A DNA stretch of 18,531 nucleotides from Thioalkalivibrio nitratireducens (GCA_011390385.1 JAABSN010000058.1:1-18531), one strand, 5' to 3'. Counted from the first letter of the stretch, positions 8,125 through 16,470 are shown. Made by a program: numbers and translations. The notes: generated by a model not told the origin, from the sequence alone.

Positions 8125-8853
8125 TCAGCGGCGTTCGAGAGTTCTTAGCGTTGCGGCTCCATAGGCCTTCAGTTCACCCGAGACGGTCACGCGCAACGTG
8201 GAATGCCCCGCTTCAAGTGCCGGGCTGGTGATGTCTGCATCCGCTGTTCTCATGGCCAGCTCTGGCCAGGGTGGCGCGAGGCCATCGTCGTGCAGCGTGA
8301 TTTGCTTGGGGAGAACATGCGAAGCACCCAGCGCGGCGCCCATTGTTTGGGCGGTGTGCTGCCATTTCCGGATGGCCTCGAGCAATAGCTCCTGTCGTTG
8401 TGCCTGCCGGATTTCCTCGCTGATCGAGAACTGGATGTTCGCGATTGCGAGACCAAGGTCCTGCAGTTTTGCCGCCAGCGCGGTGAGTTGTTCGAAATTC
8501 TTTCCTCGCAACTCGAGCATCTGAGTAACCTGCCAGGCAACGGGGTCTGTTCTTGTGCGGTCGCGATCATAGAAGGGCGAGGTGGAGTAACCCTGTGTGC
8601 GTGCGTCGATGGATTGGATTCCCCGGGTTTGCTCGAGCGCATCGCGCATGATCCGATTCACCTCGGAAGTGGCCTGCGAAACCTCGGCGGATCGGCGTTC
8701 CGCCTTCATGGATACGGTCATCAGGTCGTTTGCCACCTCGCGTTCGGCGTGTGCGGTGATTTGCAGAATGGTGGCACCGTCGTCACTCGCAGCCAGCGCC
8801 GCGTTGAGAAAAAGGATTGCGACAAGGGCCAGGGTGAACGGCAAACGAAACAT
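8125..8853 (-). CDS. Secreted SIMPL-domain (DUF541) protein
   Basis: This 242-aa protein has a signal peptide (MFRLPFTLALVAILFLNAALA) followed by one SIMPL/DUF541 domain. Typical features are ILQITAHAEREVANDLMTVSMKAE at the start, the R-x-Q-G-Y-S-T-S-P-x-Y-D segment (TQGYSTSPFYDRD), then WQVTQMLELRGKNFEQL and a long basic/amphipathic helix (ISEEIRQAQRQELLLEAI). Family members are periplasmic, YggE in E. coli being the best known, linked there to oxidative stress; the biochemical role is not settled. The start has GAGAGG 6 nt upstream. It may be transcribed with the amidotransferase gene upstream on the same strand (110-nt gap). Confidence 0.88.
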   Translation of the reverse strand: MFRLPFTLALVAILFLNAALAASDDGATILQITAHAEREVANDLMTVSMKAERRSAEVSQATSEVNRIMRDALEQTRGIQSIDARTQGYSTSPFYDRDRTRTDPVAWQVTQMLELRGKNFEQLTALAAKLQDLGLAIANIQFSISEEIRQAQRQELLLEAIRKWQHTAQTMGAALGASHVLPKQITLHDDGLAPPWPELAMRTADADITSPALEAGHSTLRVTVSGELKAYGAATLRTLERR

Positions 8854-8963
8854 GGAAAACCTCTCGTGTATGCATGAATGGCCAGTGGGATGGCGGAGAG
8901 AGCGGCAACAGGGTTGAGACCCGCGTCGAGGGGATTTTGCCGTAAGCAGACAATACCACCCGG

Positions 8964-9746
8964 TCAGAGCGCCAGGAGTTCCGGCGGCTCGTCGGCCGCT
9001 ACCACCAGAATATGATTCTCGGGGACGCTGCGCCAGCGCTCGCGGTCGGTCAGCGGCTCCGAGGCGATGATAACCGCACCTTCGGGAAAACGATCGTCGT
9101 CACTCGTGTAGTAGAGGCTCGGGCTGTTGTCATTCACGGCAAAACGGCTCGCGGCGAGACGTTCGCCATCCGTCAGGATCACGTTCAGCAGTGCGCGGTC
9201 GCTGCCAACCCACGATTCGATCATTGAAAAGGACTCGATCATTGCCCCTTCCAGATTCAGATCGGCGTCGTCGAGCAGGAACTGCCGCATGAGTGCAAAC
9301 AGGAATTCGGAGTCGGTTGTGCCGAGTATTTCCGCCTCCACGTCGGGTTCGATGATGTTCTGGATCTGACGCCGGATCCCGGGTCGGAAATCTTCGATGA
9401 AGCCGTTATGGCTGTACAACAGGTCTCCGTATGCGAACGGTTGCACGTTGACGACATCGCCACCGAATCCGGGTGTTGCGCTCCGGACAGCGGCAAGCCA
9501 GAGATCGGCATACAGGTTGCGCGCCAGTTGCCCAAGGTTGGGGTCCTGCCATATGGGGTCGGCGCGGCGGTAAACCACGGCCTGGTCGTCCTCGCCGTAC
9601 CAGCCGAAACCGAACCCGTCCGCGTTCATGCGCGCGTAGACGAGCTCCTCCGGCGCGCTGGCCTGGCGTACGAGACCATGAGGCGCAGCGAAAAGAATCT
9701 CGCTCAATGGCATTTCCGGACCGATGTAGGCAACGTGTCGGCACAT
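8964..9746 (-). CDS. Class II glutamine amidotransferase, EgtC/YafJ-like
   Basis: This 260-aa protein belongs to the N-terminal-nucleophile class II amidotransferases. It starts MCRHVAYIGP, so removal of Met would expose Cys2 as the nucleophile. Other class II residues are visible: NADGFGFGWY (41-50), Arg88 in LAAVRSATPG, and the oxyanion-hole type H-N-G at 113-115 (YSHNGFIEDF). The opening R-H-x-A-Y-x-G-P and the following APHGLVRQASAP resemble EgtC, which removes glutamate from gamma-glutamyl-hercynyl-cysteine sulfoxide in ergothioneine synthesis, more than the YafJ group. No egtB or egtD lies in the window, so assignment to that pathway is unsupported. It is encoded alone, divergent from sixA with 227 nt between. 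Confidence 0.87.
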   Translation of the reverse strand: MCRHVAYIGPEMPLSEILFAAPHGLVRQASAPEELVYARMNADGFGFGWYGEDDQAVVYRRADPIWQDPNLGQLARNLYADLWLAAVRSATPGFGGDVVNVQPFAYGDLLYSHNGFIEDFRPGIRRQIQNIIEPDVEAEILGTTDSEFLFALMRQFLLDDADLNLEGAMIESFSMIESWVGSDRALLNVILTDGERLAASRFAVNDNSPSLYYTSDDDRFPEGAVIIASEPLTDRERWRSVPENHILVVAADEPPELLAL

Positions 9747-9774
9747 GGCTGATCTCGGCAGGTGAGGATCCTCG

Positions 9775-9791
9775 CAGGCTCCGGCAGCCTG
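9775..9791. other. Short perfect hairpin upstream of the amidotransferase gene
   Basis: CAGGCT (9775-9780) and AGCCTG (9786-9791) form a 6-bp perfect stem around CCGGC. It lies between the amidotransferase start and the larger inverted repeat, so two stem-loops stand side by side. No T-tract follows. Confidence 0.45.
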
Positions 9792-9797
9792 TGGGAC

Positions 9798-9843
9798 CCG
9801 GGTTGCTCCTACTCCCGCTGTGCCGGCAGGAGGAGCAACCCGG
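9798..9843. repeat. 13-bp perfect inverted repeat (REP-like palindromic element)
   Basis: CCGGGTTGCTCCT (9798-9810) is perfectly complementary to AGGAGCAACCCGG (9831-9843), with a 20-nt loop that itself contains the palindrome GCCGGC (9822-9827). The minus strand carries GTAGGAGC, a core often seen in gammaproteobacterial intergenic palindromes. No T-run follows on either strand. It lies between two divergent genes, where a terminator has no job. A repeated extragenic palindrome is the best guess, but copy number cannot be seen from one window. Confidence 0.6.
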
Positions 9844-9973
9844 ATCCAGCAAGCGTCCTGGCATTCATGTTAGCTTTCCGGCCGGGATGATGCACGAATA
9901 ACGATGCGAACATGACCTGCGGCTTGCGAACAGGCGCTTGAGTCATGCCGATTGCTGCAGGGGGGATTGCCAG

Positions 9974-10519
9974 TTGAAGACCAAACTCGGCCCGAAGGAA
10001 CGTCTTCTGGTGCTCGTACGGCATGCGCAGGCGGGCGATTCCGAAAGTTTCCAACGGGAGTCCGGGCGACCGGATCGGGAACGCCCATTGACCAGTGAAG
10101 GGGTTCGGTGCAATCGGTTGGCTGCGCTGGGTCTGGTGGGTCTGCTGCAACGTGTGGATCATATCTGGAGCAGCCCGTACACACGCGCCCTGCAGACCGC
10201 CGAGGGCGTCGGCGAGTCCTTCGAGCGGCCGGTCGAAATGCCCGCTGTTTTGCTTCCCCCATGGGAGCGAGCGACACTCGAGGCCTGGTTGGATACCCGT
10301 TTGTCGGCAGGGCAAACGGGTATCCTTGTGGGGCATGAACCTGACCTTTCCTTTCTCCTCGGAGCATGGCTTTGTGGTGGTGGTCGTCGCGCACCGATAC
10401 CGATGGAGAAGGGGGCTGCCTGCGCGTTGCGTGTTGCCGGCGGCTTCGGTCCAGGGACCATGAAATTGATCTGGAAACTTCCACAGTATGGATTGATGAA
10501 GCTGAGTGGGGTTCAATGA
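9974..10519 (+). CDS. sixA: Phosphohistidine phosphatase SixA
   Basis: SixA is a small histidine-phosphatase-superfamily enzyme that removes phosphate from phosphohistidine on proteins such as phosphotransfer domains and NPr. Here it is 181 aa, a little longer than E. coli SixA (161). The RHG-type motif is LVLVRHAQAG with catalytic His17; the second catalytic His is His121 in LVGHEPDLSFLLG. DRERPLTSEGVRC and WSSPYTRALQTAE are typical of the family. I chose TTG at 9974 because AGGGGGGA ends 7 nt upstream; an upstream in-frame TTG at 9938 would add a Cys-rich stretch (SHADCCRGDCQ) not expected in the family. Its stop overlaps the ppx start by 4 nt (ATGA), so the two are probably co-translated. 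Confidence 0.9.
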   Translation: MKTKLGPKERLLVLVRHAQAGDSESFQRESGRPDRERPLTSEGVRCNRLAALGLVGLLQRVDHIWSSPYTRALQTAEGVGESFERPVEMPAVLLPPWERATLEAWLDTRLSAGQTGILVGHEPDLSFLLGAWLCGGGRRAPIPMEKGAACALRVAGGFGPGTMKLIWKLPQYGLMKLSGVQ

Positions 10520-12021
10520 AAAAACGGGAACATGATGGATTCGATACCGTTGCCGCGGTCGATCTGGGTTCGAACAGTTTTCACATGATCGTCGCGCGTT
10601 GGCACGAGGGCGAGGTGATTACCGTTGATCGGATCAAGGAAACGGTACGCCTTGCGAGCGGGCTGGATGCAAAGAACCGGCTTTCAGCTGAAGCGCAGGA
10701 GCGTGCTCTGGCATGCCTCGGTCGATTCGGTCAGCGTCTGCAGACCTTGCCGCATGGCAGTGTGCGGGCCCTGGGGACCAACACCCTGCGCAAGGCACGC
10801 GCTGCGCGCCGCTTTCTCGAGCTTGCGGAAGAAGCGCTTGGCCACCCGGTCGAGATCATCAGTGGTCGGGAGGAAGCCCGGCTGATCTTCCTGGGGGTTG
10901 CGCATACACTCGCCGACGACGGCGGCCGTAGACTGGTGATCGATATCGGCGGCGGCAGTACCGAATTCATCATCGGTGAACGGTTCGAGCCGCATCTCGC
11001 GGAGAGCATGCAGATGGGATGCGTAACCTTCAGCGCATTGCATTTTCCCGATGGCCGTATCAACACGCGCAGGTTTCGTCAGGCCGAGCTTCACGCGCAG
11101 CTCGAACTGCAGCCGATCGTCGCGTCCTATCGCTCGCTGGGTTGGGAACAGGCGCTGGGTTCCTCGGGGACGCTGCTGGCTCTGGACCGCATGCTGCATG
11201 AGGGAGGTTTGGAGAAGACGCGGGGCATGAGTCTCGGTGGTCTTGAAAGCCTGCGCGCGCAGATGATCGAGGCGGGAACCTTCGACCGTCTGAATCTTCC
11301 GGGCCTCGGTGAGGACCGGCGCCCGGTGATTGCCGGTGGGCTGGCAGTCATCATCGGCGCGTTCAAAGCGCTCGGCATCGAACGCATGACGACGTCCGAT
11401 GGGGCTCTGCGCGAAGGCGTGGTGCATGACCTGTTCGGACGGTTTCATCACGAGGACGTGCGCGGCCGCACGATTCAGCATCTGCGCAAGCGTTTTGCCG
11501 TCGACGCGATGCACGCCGACCGCGTGGTGGCGGAGGCACGGCGCCTGTTCGCGCCGGTTGCCGATGTCTGGAACCTGGCCGCTAGCGATCACGATCTGCT
11601 GAGCTGGGCGGCCGAACTGCACGAAATCGGTCTGGCGCTGGCGCACAGTCGCTACCACAAGCACGGTGAGTACATTCTGACCTACGCCGACCTTCCCGGC
11701 TTTTCCCGCCAGGAGCAGGCGGACATGGCGCTCCTGGTCCGGGTGCATCGGCGCCGGTTGCATGAGCGCCTGTTCGAGGACCTGCCCAAGGCCCGGCGCA
11801 AACGGATGATCCGTCTGGCAATGCTGCTGCGGCTAGCGGTGTTGCTGCACCGTTCGCGCACGGACGAGCCGGTGCCGATCCAGGCTGTCAGCGCAACCCG
11901 CCATGCGGTGGTTCTGGAGTTTGAACCGGATTGGCTGGCCAATCATCCGCTGACGGCCGCAGATCTGAGCAACGAAGCGAGCCAGACCGCTGTGCTGGGT
12001 TTCTCGCTGGAGGCACGCTGA
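10516..12021 (+). CDS. ppx: Exopolyphosphatase (Ppx/GppA family)
   Basis: Ppx releases orthophosphate from the ends of polyphosphate chains; the related GppA hydrolyses pppGpp. The 501-aa length is close to E. coli Ppx (513). The actin-like ATPase fold shows VDLGSNSFHMIVAR (phosphate 1), ALGTNTLRKA, IISGREEARLIFLGV with catalytic Glu120, VIDIGGGSTEFIIG with Asp143 and Glu150 (E. coli Glu121, Asp143, Glu150), and LGSSGTLLALDRML. The C-terminal HD-like helical domain includes WAAELHEIGLALAHSRYHKHGEYI. I chose ATG 10516, overlapping the sixA stop and preceded by GAGTGGGG; the longer frame upstream only overlaps sixA. Ppx rather than GppA is supported by length and by facing ppk, with 27 nt between the two stops. 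Confidence 0.95.
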   Translation: MKKREHDGFDTVAAVDLGSNSFHMIVARWHEGEVITVDRIKETVRLASGLDAKNRLSAEAQERALACLGRFGQRLQTLPHGSVRALGTNTLRKARAARRFLELAEEALGHPVEIISGREEARLIFLGVAHTLADDGGRRLVIDIGGGSTEFIIGERFEPHLAESMQMGCVTFSALHFPDGRINTRRFRQAELHAQLELQPIVASYRSLGWEQALGSSGTLLALDRMLHEGGLEKTRGMSLGGLESLRAQMIEAGTFDRLNLPGLGEDRRPVIAGGLAVIIGAFKALGIERMTTSDGALREGVVHDLFGRFHHEDVRGRTIQHLRKRFAVDAMHADRVVAEARRLFAPVADVWNLAASDHDLLSWAAELHEIGLALAHSRYHKHGEYILTYADLPGFSRQEQADMALLVRVHRRRLHERLFEDLPKARRKRMIRLAMLLRLAVLLHRSRTDEPVPIQAVSATRHAVVLEFEPDWLANHPLTAADLSNEASQTAVLGFSLEAR

Positions 12022-12032
12022 AGTGGCTTCAG
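12018..12032. terminator. Short hairpin between convergent ppx and ppk
   Basis: CTGAAG (12018-12023) pairs perfectly with CTTCAG (12027-12032) around TGG, overlapping the ppx stop and preceding the convergent ppk stop. There is no T-tract, so a role in termination is only suggested by position. Confidence 0.25.
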
Positions 12033-12048
12033 GGAAGCAAAGATGCCG

Positions 12049-14124
12049 TCACCTGTTTGCGAGTCGGGCCAGTAGGTCCTGCTGCACCGAGTAGGGCTCC
12101 TCGTCGGCGGCCGGGACCTGACGCTGGTAGCTGCCGTCCTTCTGCAGGACCCAGGCCGATGTGTTGTCCCGCATGTAGGAAAACAGCGACTCCTCCGCCG
12201 CCCGTTCGAGAATCCTGGGGTCCTTGATCGGGAACGCAACTTCGACTCTCCGGAAGAAATTGCGCGGCATCCAGTCGGCGCTGGACATGTACAGTTCGGG
12301 TTGGCCATCGTTGCCGAAATAGAACACCCGCGAGTGTTCCAGGAAACGCCCGAGCACCGAACGCACTTCGATGTTTTCCGATACGCCCGGAACACCCGGG
12401 CGCAGGCAACAGATGCCACGGACCAGCAGCTGGATTCGCACGCCGGCGTTGGATGCCTTGTAGAGCGCTTGAATGACAAGGGGTTCGATCAGGGAGTTCA
12501 TGCGTGCTGCGATCAACCCTGGCCGTCCGGCGGCAGCGATGGCAGTTTCGCGCTCGATCCGCTCGATGATCGCGGCGTGCAGGGTGAACGGTGCCTGCAA
12601 CAGATCCCTCAGCTTGGAAACCTTGCCCAGGCCGGTCAGTTGCTGGAATACCCGGTGCACATCTTCGGTGATGACCGGATCGGCGGTAAGCATGCCGTAA
12701 TCGGTGTATGCCTTGGCAGTGCCGGCATGGTAGTTGCCGGTACCCAGATGCGCATAGCGAGTGATCTGGTCATTGTCGCGGCGCACCACCAGCGCCATTT
12801 TTGCATGTGTCTTGTAGCCGACGACGCCATAGGTGATGTGCACTCCGGCGTCCTGCATGCGGTTGGCGAGTTCGATATTGGCTTCTTCGTCGAATCGTGC
12901 GCGCAGTTCGATCACCACCGTGACTTCCTTGCCCGACTGCGCGGCCTCGATCAGGAGTTCCACGAGTTGGGAACGGGTTCCGGTGCGATAAAGCGTCTGT
13001 TTGATCGCGAGAACCGCCGGATCGCGGGCGGCCTGGCGCACGAATTCGATCACCGGCATGAACGATTCGTAGGGGTGATGCAGAAGAAGCTCCTGCTTGC
13101 GGATGGCGTCAAAGATACTGATCCCCGCCGCGTGATATTTCGGCAGGCTGGGAATGAACGGCGGGAATTTGAGGTCGCTGCGATCAACGAGATCATGCAC
13201 GGCGATCAGGCGGTTCAGGTTGACCAGACCGTGAACCTGGTACAGCTCGCTTTCGGTCAGATTGAAATGTGCGAGCAGGAATCGCGCATCGTCTTCCGGG
13301 CAATTATCCGCGATCTCGAGCCGCACGGCCTCGCCGTAGTTGCGCTGAGGGAGTTCTCCCTCGAGGGCGTTCAGCAGATCGTCGATCTCTTCCTCGCGAA
13401 CGAACAGGTCGGAGTTCCGCGTCAATCGGAACTGATAGCAGCCGGTCACTTTCATGCCCTGGAACAGTTCGCCGACGTGTGCATGAAGAATCGATGAAAG
13501 GAACACGAAGTCGTTGTCGCCCTGGGAGACCTCGGGCGGCAGCCGCATCACCCGGGGCAGGGAACGTGGCGCCTGCACCACGGCTCGGCGTGACTCGCGC
13601 CCGAACGCATCCTTGCCTTTCAGCGTGACAATGAAGTTCAGGCTCTTGTTGAGGATTCGGGGGAACGGATGCGCCGGGTCCAGCCCGATCGGGCTCAGGA
13701 CCGGCTGCAATTGTTCGTGAAAGAACGCCTTGAGCCAGCGTTGTTGCGCCTCGCTCCAATGGGTTCGACGAATGAACCGAATGTCCTTCTCGGCGAGTTC
13801 GGGGATCAGCACATCGTTCAGTGTGTGGTACTGCTCGGCCACGAGCCGATGTGCAATCACGCTGATCTTGCTCAACTGTTCCTGAGCCGACAGGCCGTCG
13901 GGTCCTGGCGTCTGGACGTTCAATGCGACCTGCTGCCGCAGCGACCCGACCCTTACTTCGAAGAACTCGTCGAGGTTGGTCGAAGAAATGCAGAGCATCC
14001 GCAGTCGCTCGAGCAACGGGTAGCTCTCGTCGAGAGCGAGTTCCAGAACGCGGCGGTTGAACTCCAGCAGCGAGAGTTCGCGGTTGAGGAACAACTCCGG
14101 ATTGCTGAAGTCGGTCGAGTTCAT
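12049..14124 (-). CDS. ppk: Polyphosphate kinase 1
   Basis: PPK1 reversibly polymerises the gamma-phosphate of ATP into polyphosphate through a phosphohistidine intermediate. The 691-aa product matches the family. It begins STDFSNPELFLNRELSLLEF, the classic PPK1 N-terminus, followed by RLRMLCISSTNLDEFFEVRVG, then the catalytic domains: YGVVGYKTHAKMALVVRR with His440 and YAHLGTGNYHAGTAKAYTDYG with His459. The 19-residue spacing equals His435/His454 in E. coli, where His435 is the phosphorylated residue. ALYKASNAGVRIQLLVRGICCL and FYFGNDGQPELYMSSADWM lie near the C-terminus. The ATG at 14124 comes 2 nt after the argF stop. No purine-rich SD precedes it (CACCCCTGATC), so translation probably depends on ribosomes leaving argF. 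ppk therefore seems to be the third gene of an argD-argF-ppk unit, while ppx/sixA converge from the other side. Confidence 0.96.
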   Translation of the reverse strand: MNSTDFSNPELFLNRELSLLEFNRRVLELALDESYPLLERLRMLCISSTNLDEFFEVRVGSLRQQVALNVQTPGPDGLSAQEQLSKISVIAHRLVAEQYHTLNDVLIPELAEKDIRFIRRTHWSEAQQRWLKAFFHEQLQPVLSPIGLDPAHPFPRILNKSLNFIVTLKGKDAFGRESRRAVVQAPRSLPRVMRLPPEVSQGDNDFVFLSSILHAHVGELFQGMKVTGCYQFRLTRNSDLFVREEEIDDLLNALEGELPQRNYGEAVRLEIADNCPEDDARFLLAHFNLTESELYQVHGLVNLNRLIAVHDLVDRSDLKFPPFIPSLPKYHAAGISIFDAIRKQELLLHHPYESFMPVIEFVRQAARDPAVLAIKQTLYRTGTRSQLVELLIEAAQSGKEVTVVIELRARFDEEANIELANRMQDAGVHITYGVVGYKTHAKMALVVRRDNDQITRYAHLGTGNYHAGTAKAYTDYGMLTADPVITEDVHRVFQQLTGLGKVSKLRDLLQAPFTLHAAIIERIERETAIAAAGRPGLIAARMNSLIEPLVIQALYKASNAGVRIQLLVRGICCLRPGVPGVSENIEVRSVLGRFLEHSRVFYFGNDGQPELYMSSADWMPRNFFRRVEVAFPIKDPRILERAAEESLFSYMRDNTSAWVLQKDGSYQRQVPAADEEPYSVQQDLLARLANR

Positions 14125-14126
14125 GA

Positions 14127-15038
14127 TCAGGGGTGCAGCAGCAGAAATTCGATCAGTGCTTTCTGTGCATGCAGGCGGTTTTCGGCCTCTTCCCAGATCA
14201 CGCTCTGCGGGCCTTCGAGGACCTCGGTACTGACTTCTTCTTCGCGGTGCGCGGGCAGGCAATGCATGAACAGCGCATCCGGTCGCGCCAGCCGCATCAG
14301 GGCGGTGTCGACGAAAAACCCGGAAAAGGCCTGGCGGCGAGCGCTTTTTTCGTCCTCCTGACCCATGCTCGCCCAGACATCGGTAACCACGAGGTCGGCG
14401 TCTTGTACAGCCTGCCGAGGGTCGCGTACGAGTTCGAGCGCTGGCCCGGCGGCTGCACTGATCTCGGGGTCGGGATCGTAGCCATTCGGGCAGGCGGCCG
14501 CGAGTGTGAAGCCGAGCTGACGAGCGGCGTGAATGTAGCTGTTGCACATGTTGTTGCCATCGCCGATCCAGGCGACGCGGCGGCCGCTGATATCCCCGCG
14601 CTGTTCGATATAGGTCTGCAGATCCGCGAGCAGCTGCGCGGGATGCTCCTGGTCGGTCAGGCCGTTGATCACGGGAACCGTCGCGTAACGGGCGAAGCGC
14701 TCGATTTTCTCGTGTTCGTAGGTGCGGATCATCACACAATCAACCATGCGCGATAGCACTCGGGCGGTATCCTCGATCGGCTCGCCCCGTCCCAGTTGCG
14801 TGTCGCGGGGCGATAGAAACAACGCGTGCCCACCAAGCTGCTGCATGCCGACCTCGAACGAAACGCGGGTGCGGGTCGATGACTTCTCAAAGATCATCCC
14901 CAGCATCCTGTTACGGAGGATGTGGTCATGGTGCACACCGGAACGGGTTTCCTGCTTGAGCTCTGTTGCACGTTGAATGACCTGCCGCACCTCGGCTCCG
15001 GTCAGGTCGGAAAAACTCAGAAAATGCCGCAAAGTCAT
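14127..15038 (-). CDS. argF: Ornithine carbamoyltransferase (anabolic type)
   Basis: ArgF converts ornithine and carbamoyl phosphate to citrulline, a late step of arginine synthesis. The 303-aa length is usual. The carbamoyl-phosphate site is [12 protein letters not shown] (STRTR at 54-58). [13 protein letters not shown] (128-140) supplies the H-P-x-Q motif. DVWASMGQE (220-228) and [13 protein letters not shown] (258-270) bind ornithine and carbamoyl phosphate and distinguish OTCase from ATCase. I chose ATG 15038 ([17 protein letters not shown]), which overlaps the argD stop as ATGA; the longer upstream frame is only the shadow of argD. No catabolic arc genes lie nearby, and the pairing with argD supports a biosynthetic role. 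Confidence 0.96.
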   Translation of the reverse strand: MTLRHFLSFSDLTGAEVRQVIQRATELKQETRSGVHHDHILRNRMLGMIFEKSSTRTRVSFEVGMQQLGGHALFLSPRDTQLGRGEPIEDTARVLSRMVDCVMIRTYEHEKIERFARYATVPVINGLTDQEHPAQLLADLQTYIEQRGDISGRRVAWIGDGNNMCNSYIHAARQLGFTLAAACPNGYDPDPEISAAAGPALELVRDPRQAVQDADLVVTDVWASMGQEDEKSARRQAFSGFFVDTALMRLARPDALFMHCLPAHREEEVSTEVLEGPQSVIWEEAENRLHAQKALIEFLLLHP

Positions 15039-16231
15039 GCCATGGTCCTTTGTTGCTCGCTCTTTTTGAGGAATTCGACAATCACATCCGTCAGGGTGTC
15101 GGCGATCTCTGTGACCTGTGCGTCGCTGATGATCAGCGGTGGGAGCAAGCGGATGACTCTCTCCGCGGTGACGTTTACGAGCAGCCCGTGATCCAGGGCT
15201 GCAGATACGATTCCGCCTGCAGGGCGATCGAGTTCCACGCCCAGCATCAAGCCCCGGCCCCGAACATCGACGACTCCGCTTCTCCGAGCGAGGCGTTCGG
15301 TCAGCAGACGCAGTAGCCGGGCACCAAATTGCTCGGCGTGTTCGCACAAAGCCTCCTCCTGCATCACATCCAGCACCGTCAGAGCCACACGGCATGCGAG
15401 TGGGCCGCCGCCAAAGGTGGTGCCATGACTGCCTGGGGTGAACAGGTCGGTGGCACGCCCGGATACCAGACTGGCTCCAATCGGGAAGCCGTTACCCAGG
15501 CCCTTGGCGAGACTGACGACGTCCGGGATCACTTCGTCGTGCTGGAATGCGAACCAGCGGCCGGTACGACCGATGCCGGCCTGTATCTCGTCCATCATCA
15601 ACAGCCAGTCGTTCTCGTTCGCGATGCTGCGGAGGTCGCGCAGATAGCCATCTGGCGGTATGCGGATACCACCTTCCCCGGTGATCGGTTCGACCAGGAT
15701 GGCGGCAATGTCGGGGTCCTTTCGGTATTCGGCCACCGCTGCGGAGTCGCCGAACGGCACGCGCACAAAACCTTCCACCAGTGGTTCGAATCCCTTCTGG
15801 ATTCTCGCATTACCGGTGGCCGAAAGCGTGGCCAGCGTCCGCCCGTGAAAGCTGCCATCCATCACGATGACTTTCGGACGGTCGATACCACGGCGATGCC
15901 CATGCAGACGCGCCAGCTTGATCGCGGCCTCGTTGGCCTCGGCGCCCGAATTACAGAAGAAGGCCTGTTCCATTCCGGCCAGCGCACAGAGGCGGCGGGC
16001 CAATTGTTCCTGTAACGGAATCCGGTACAGGTTGGACGTATGGATCAGCGTACACGCCTGGTGGGCAATTGCGCAGCCGATCTTCGGGTGTGAGTGGCCC
16101 AGGCCGCAGACGGCGATACCTGAAAGCGCATCCAGGTAACGTCGACCTTCGGTATCCCACAGCCAGGCGCCTTCGCCGCGCTCAAAGGCGACCGGCAATC
16201 GGTTGTAAGTGGTTTGCAGGGCGTCTGCCAT
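15035..16231 (-). CDS. argD: Acetylornithine aminotransferase (class III PLP aminotransferase)
   Basis: ArgD converts N-acetylglutamate semialdehyde and glutamate to N-acetylornithine and 2-oxoglutarate; many family members also act as succinyldiaminopimelate aminotransferase in lysine synthesis. The 398-aa length is typical. Signature segments are [77 protein letters not shown] and [15 protein letters not shown] with the PLP-binding Lys243, then [18 protein letters not shown]. The start ATG at 16231 has GGAGA 7 nt upstream. It heads the leftward argD-argF-ppk run. The following argF explains its likely primary role in arginine synthesis. No ARG-box-like operator was recognised upstream. Confidence 0.96.
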   Translation of the reverse strand: MADALQTTYNRLPVAFERGEGAWLWDTEGRRYLDALSGIAVCGLGHSHPKIGCAIAHQACTLIHTSNLYRIPLQEQLARRLCALAGMEQAFFCNSGAEANEAAIKLARLHGHRRGIDRPKVIVMDGSFHGRTLATLSATGNARIQKGFEPLVEGFVRVPFGDSAAVAEYRKDPDIAAILVEPITGEGGIRIPPDGYLRDLRSIANENDWLLMMDEIQAGIGRTGRWFAFQHDEVIPDVVSLAKGLGNGFPIGASLVSGRATDLFTPGSHGTTFGGGPLACRVALTVLDVMQEEALCEHAEQFGARLLRLLTERLARRSGVVDVRGRGLMLGVELDRPAGGIVSAALDHGLLVNVTAERVIRLLPPLIISDAQVTEIADTLTDVIVEFLKKSEQQRTMA

Positions 16232-16286
16232 CAGGGGTCTCCGAATAAGGCCATTGCCGGCAAACCGGATACTGGATTACGCGGCA

Positions 16287-16368
16287 TTTTCGTTCGTCGG
16301 CAACGCGCTGTCACGGGCGGATGGTGGTTCCGTGGAAGCGTGATGGCAACGCAGTGGACGAACGAAAA
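16287..16368. repeat. 12-bp perfect inverted repeat with inner direct repeats in the argD leader
   Basis: TTTTCGTTCGTC (16287-16298) and GACGAACGAAAA (16357-16368) are perfect inverted repeats. Immediately inside each lies a near-identical 12-mer in direct orientation: GGCAACGCGCTG (16299-16310) and GGCAACGCAGTG (16345-16356), 10 of 12 identical. No target-site duplication flanks it. It lies about 55 nt upstream of the argD start, so in an RNA it could form a long-range stem in the 5' leader. Confidence 0.6.
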
Positions 16369-16401
16369 GACCAGCAAGACAGTATTCGGCTTGACGGAAA
16401 T

Positions 16402-16443
16402 GGCCTGAAGAAGGCCGGTGACACCGAACGACGCTGCACCGGC
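16402..16443. other. Two small stem-loops in the sodB-argD spacer
   Basis: GGCCT/AGGCC (16402-16406 and 16412-16416) and GCCGGTG/CACCGGC (16414-16420 and 16437-16443) overlap slightly, so the two stems would compete. With the stem just to the right they make a densely structured tract after sodB. Confidence 0.35.
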
Positions 16444-16447
16444 CCGG

Positions 16448-16470
16448 GGAGACACGGGGACCGTATCTCC
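16448..16470 (-). terminator. Stem-loop downstream of sodB, probable terminator or 3'-end structure
   Basis: On the minus strand, GGAGATACGG pairs with CCGTGTCTCC around a TCC loop: 10 bp with one G-U pair. It begins about 20 nt after the sodB stop. There is no U-run after it, so this is not a textbook intrinsic terminator, but position and stability suggest transcript-end formation or protection. Confidence 0.5.

Noticed and set aside
10366..10515. N-terminal extension of ppx
   Set aside because: It overlaps sixA in another frame; the ATGA junction and the family N-terminus support 10516.
14125..14739. N-terminal extension of ppk into argF
   Set aside because: It only reads argF in another frame (Arg/Pro-rich product). 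The PPK1 family N-terminus begins at MNSTDFSNPELFLNREL.
15039..15395. N-terminal extension of argF
   Set aside because: It is a shadow of argD; the typical OTCase start MTLRHFLSF lies at 15038.
16287..16368. Insertion sequence or integron attC site
   Set aside because: No transposase frame, no flanking target duplication and no attC core (GTTRRRY) in the expected places.
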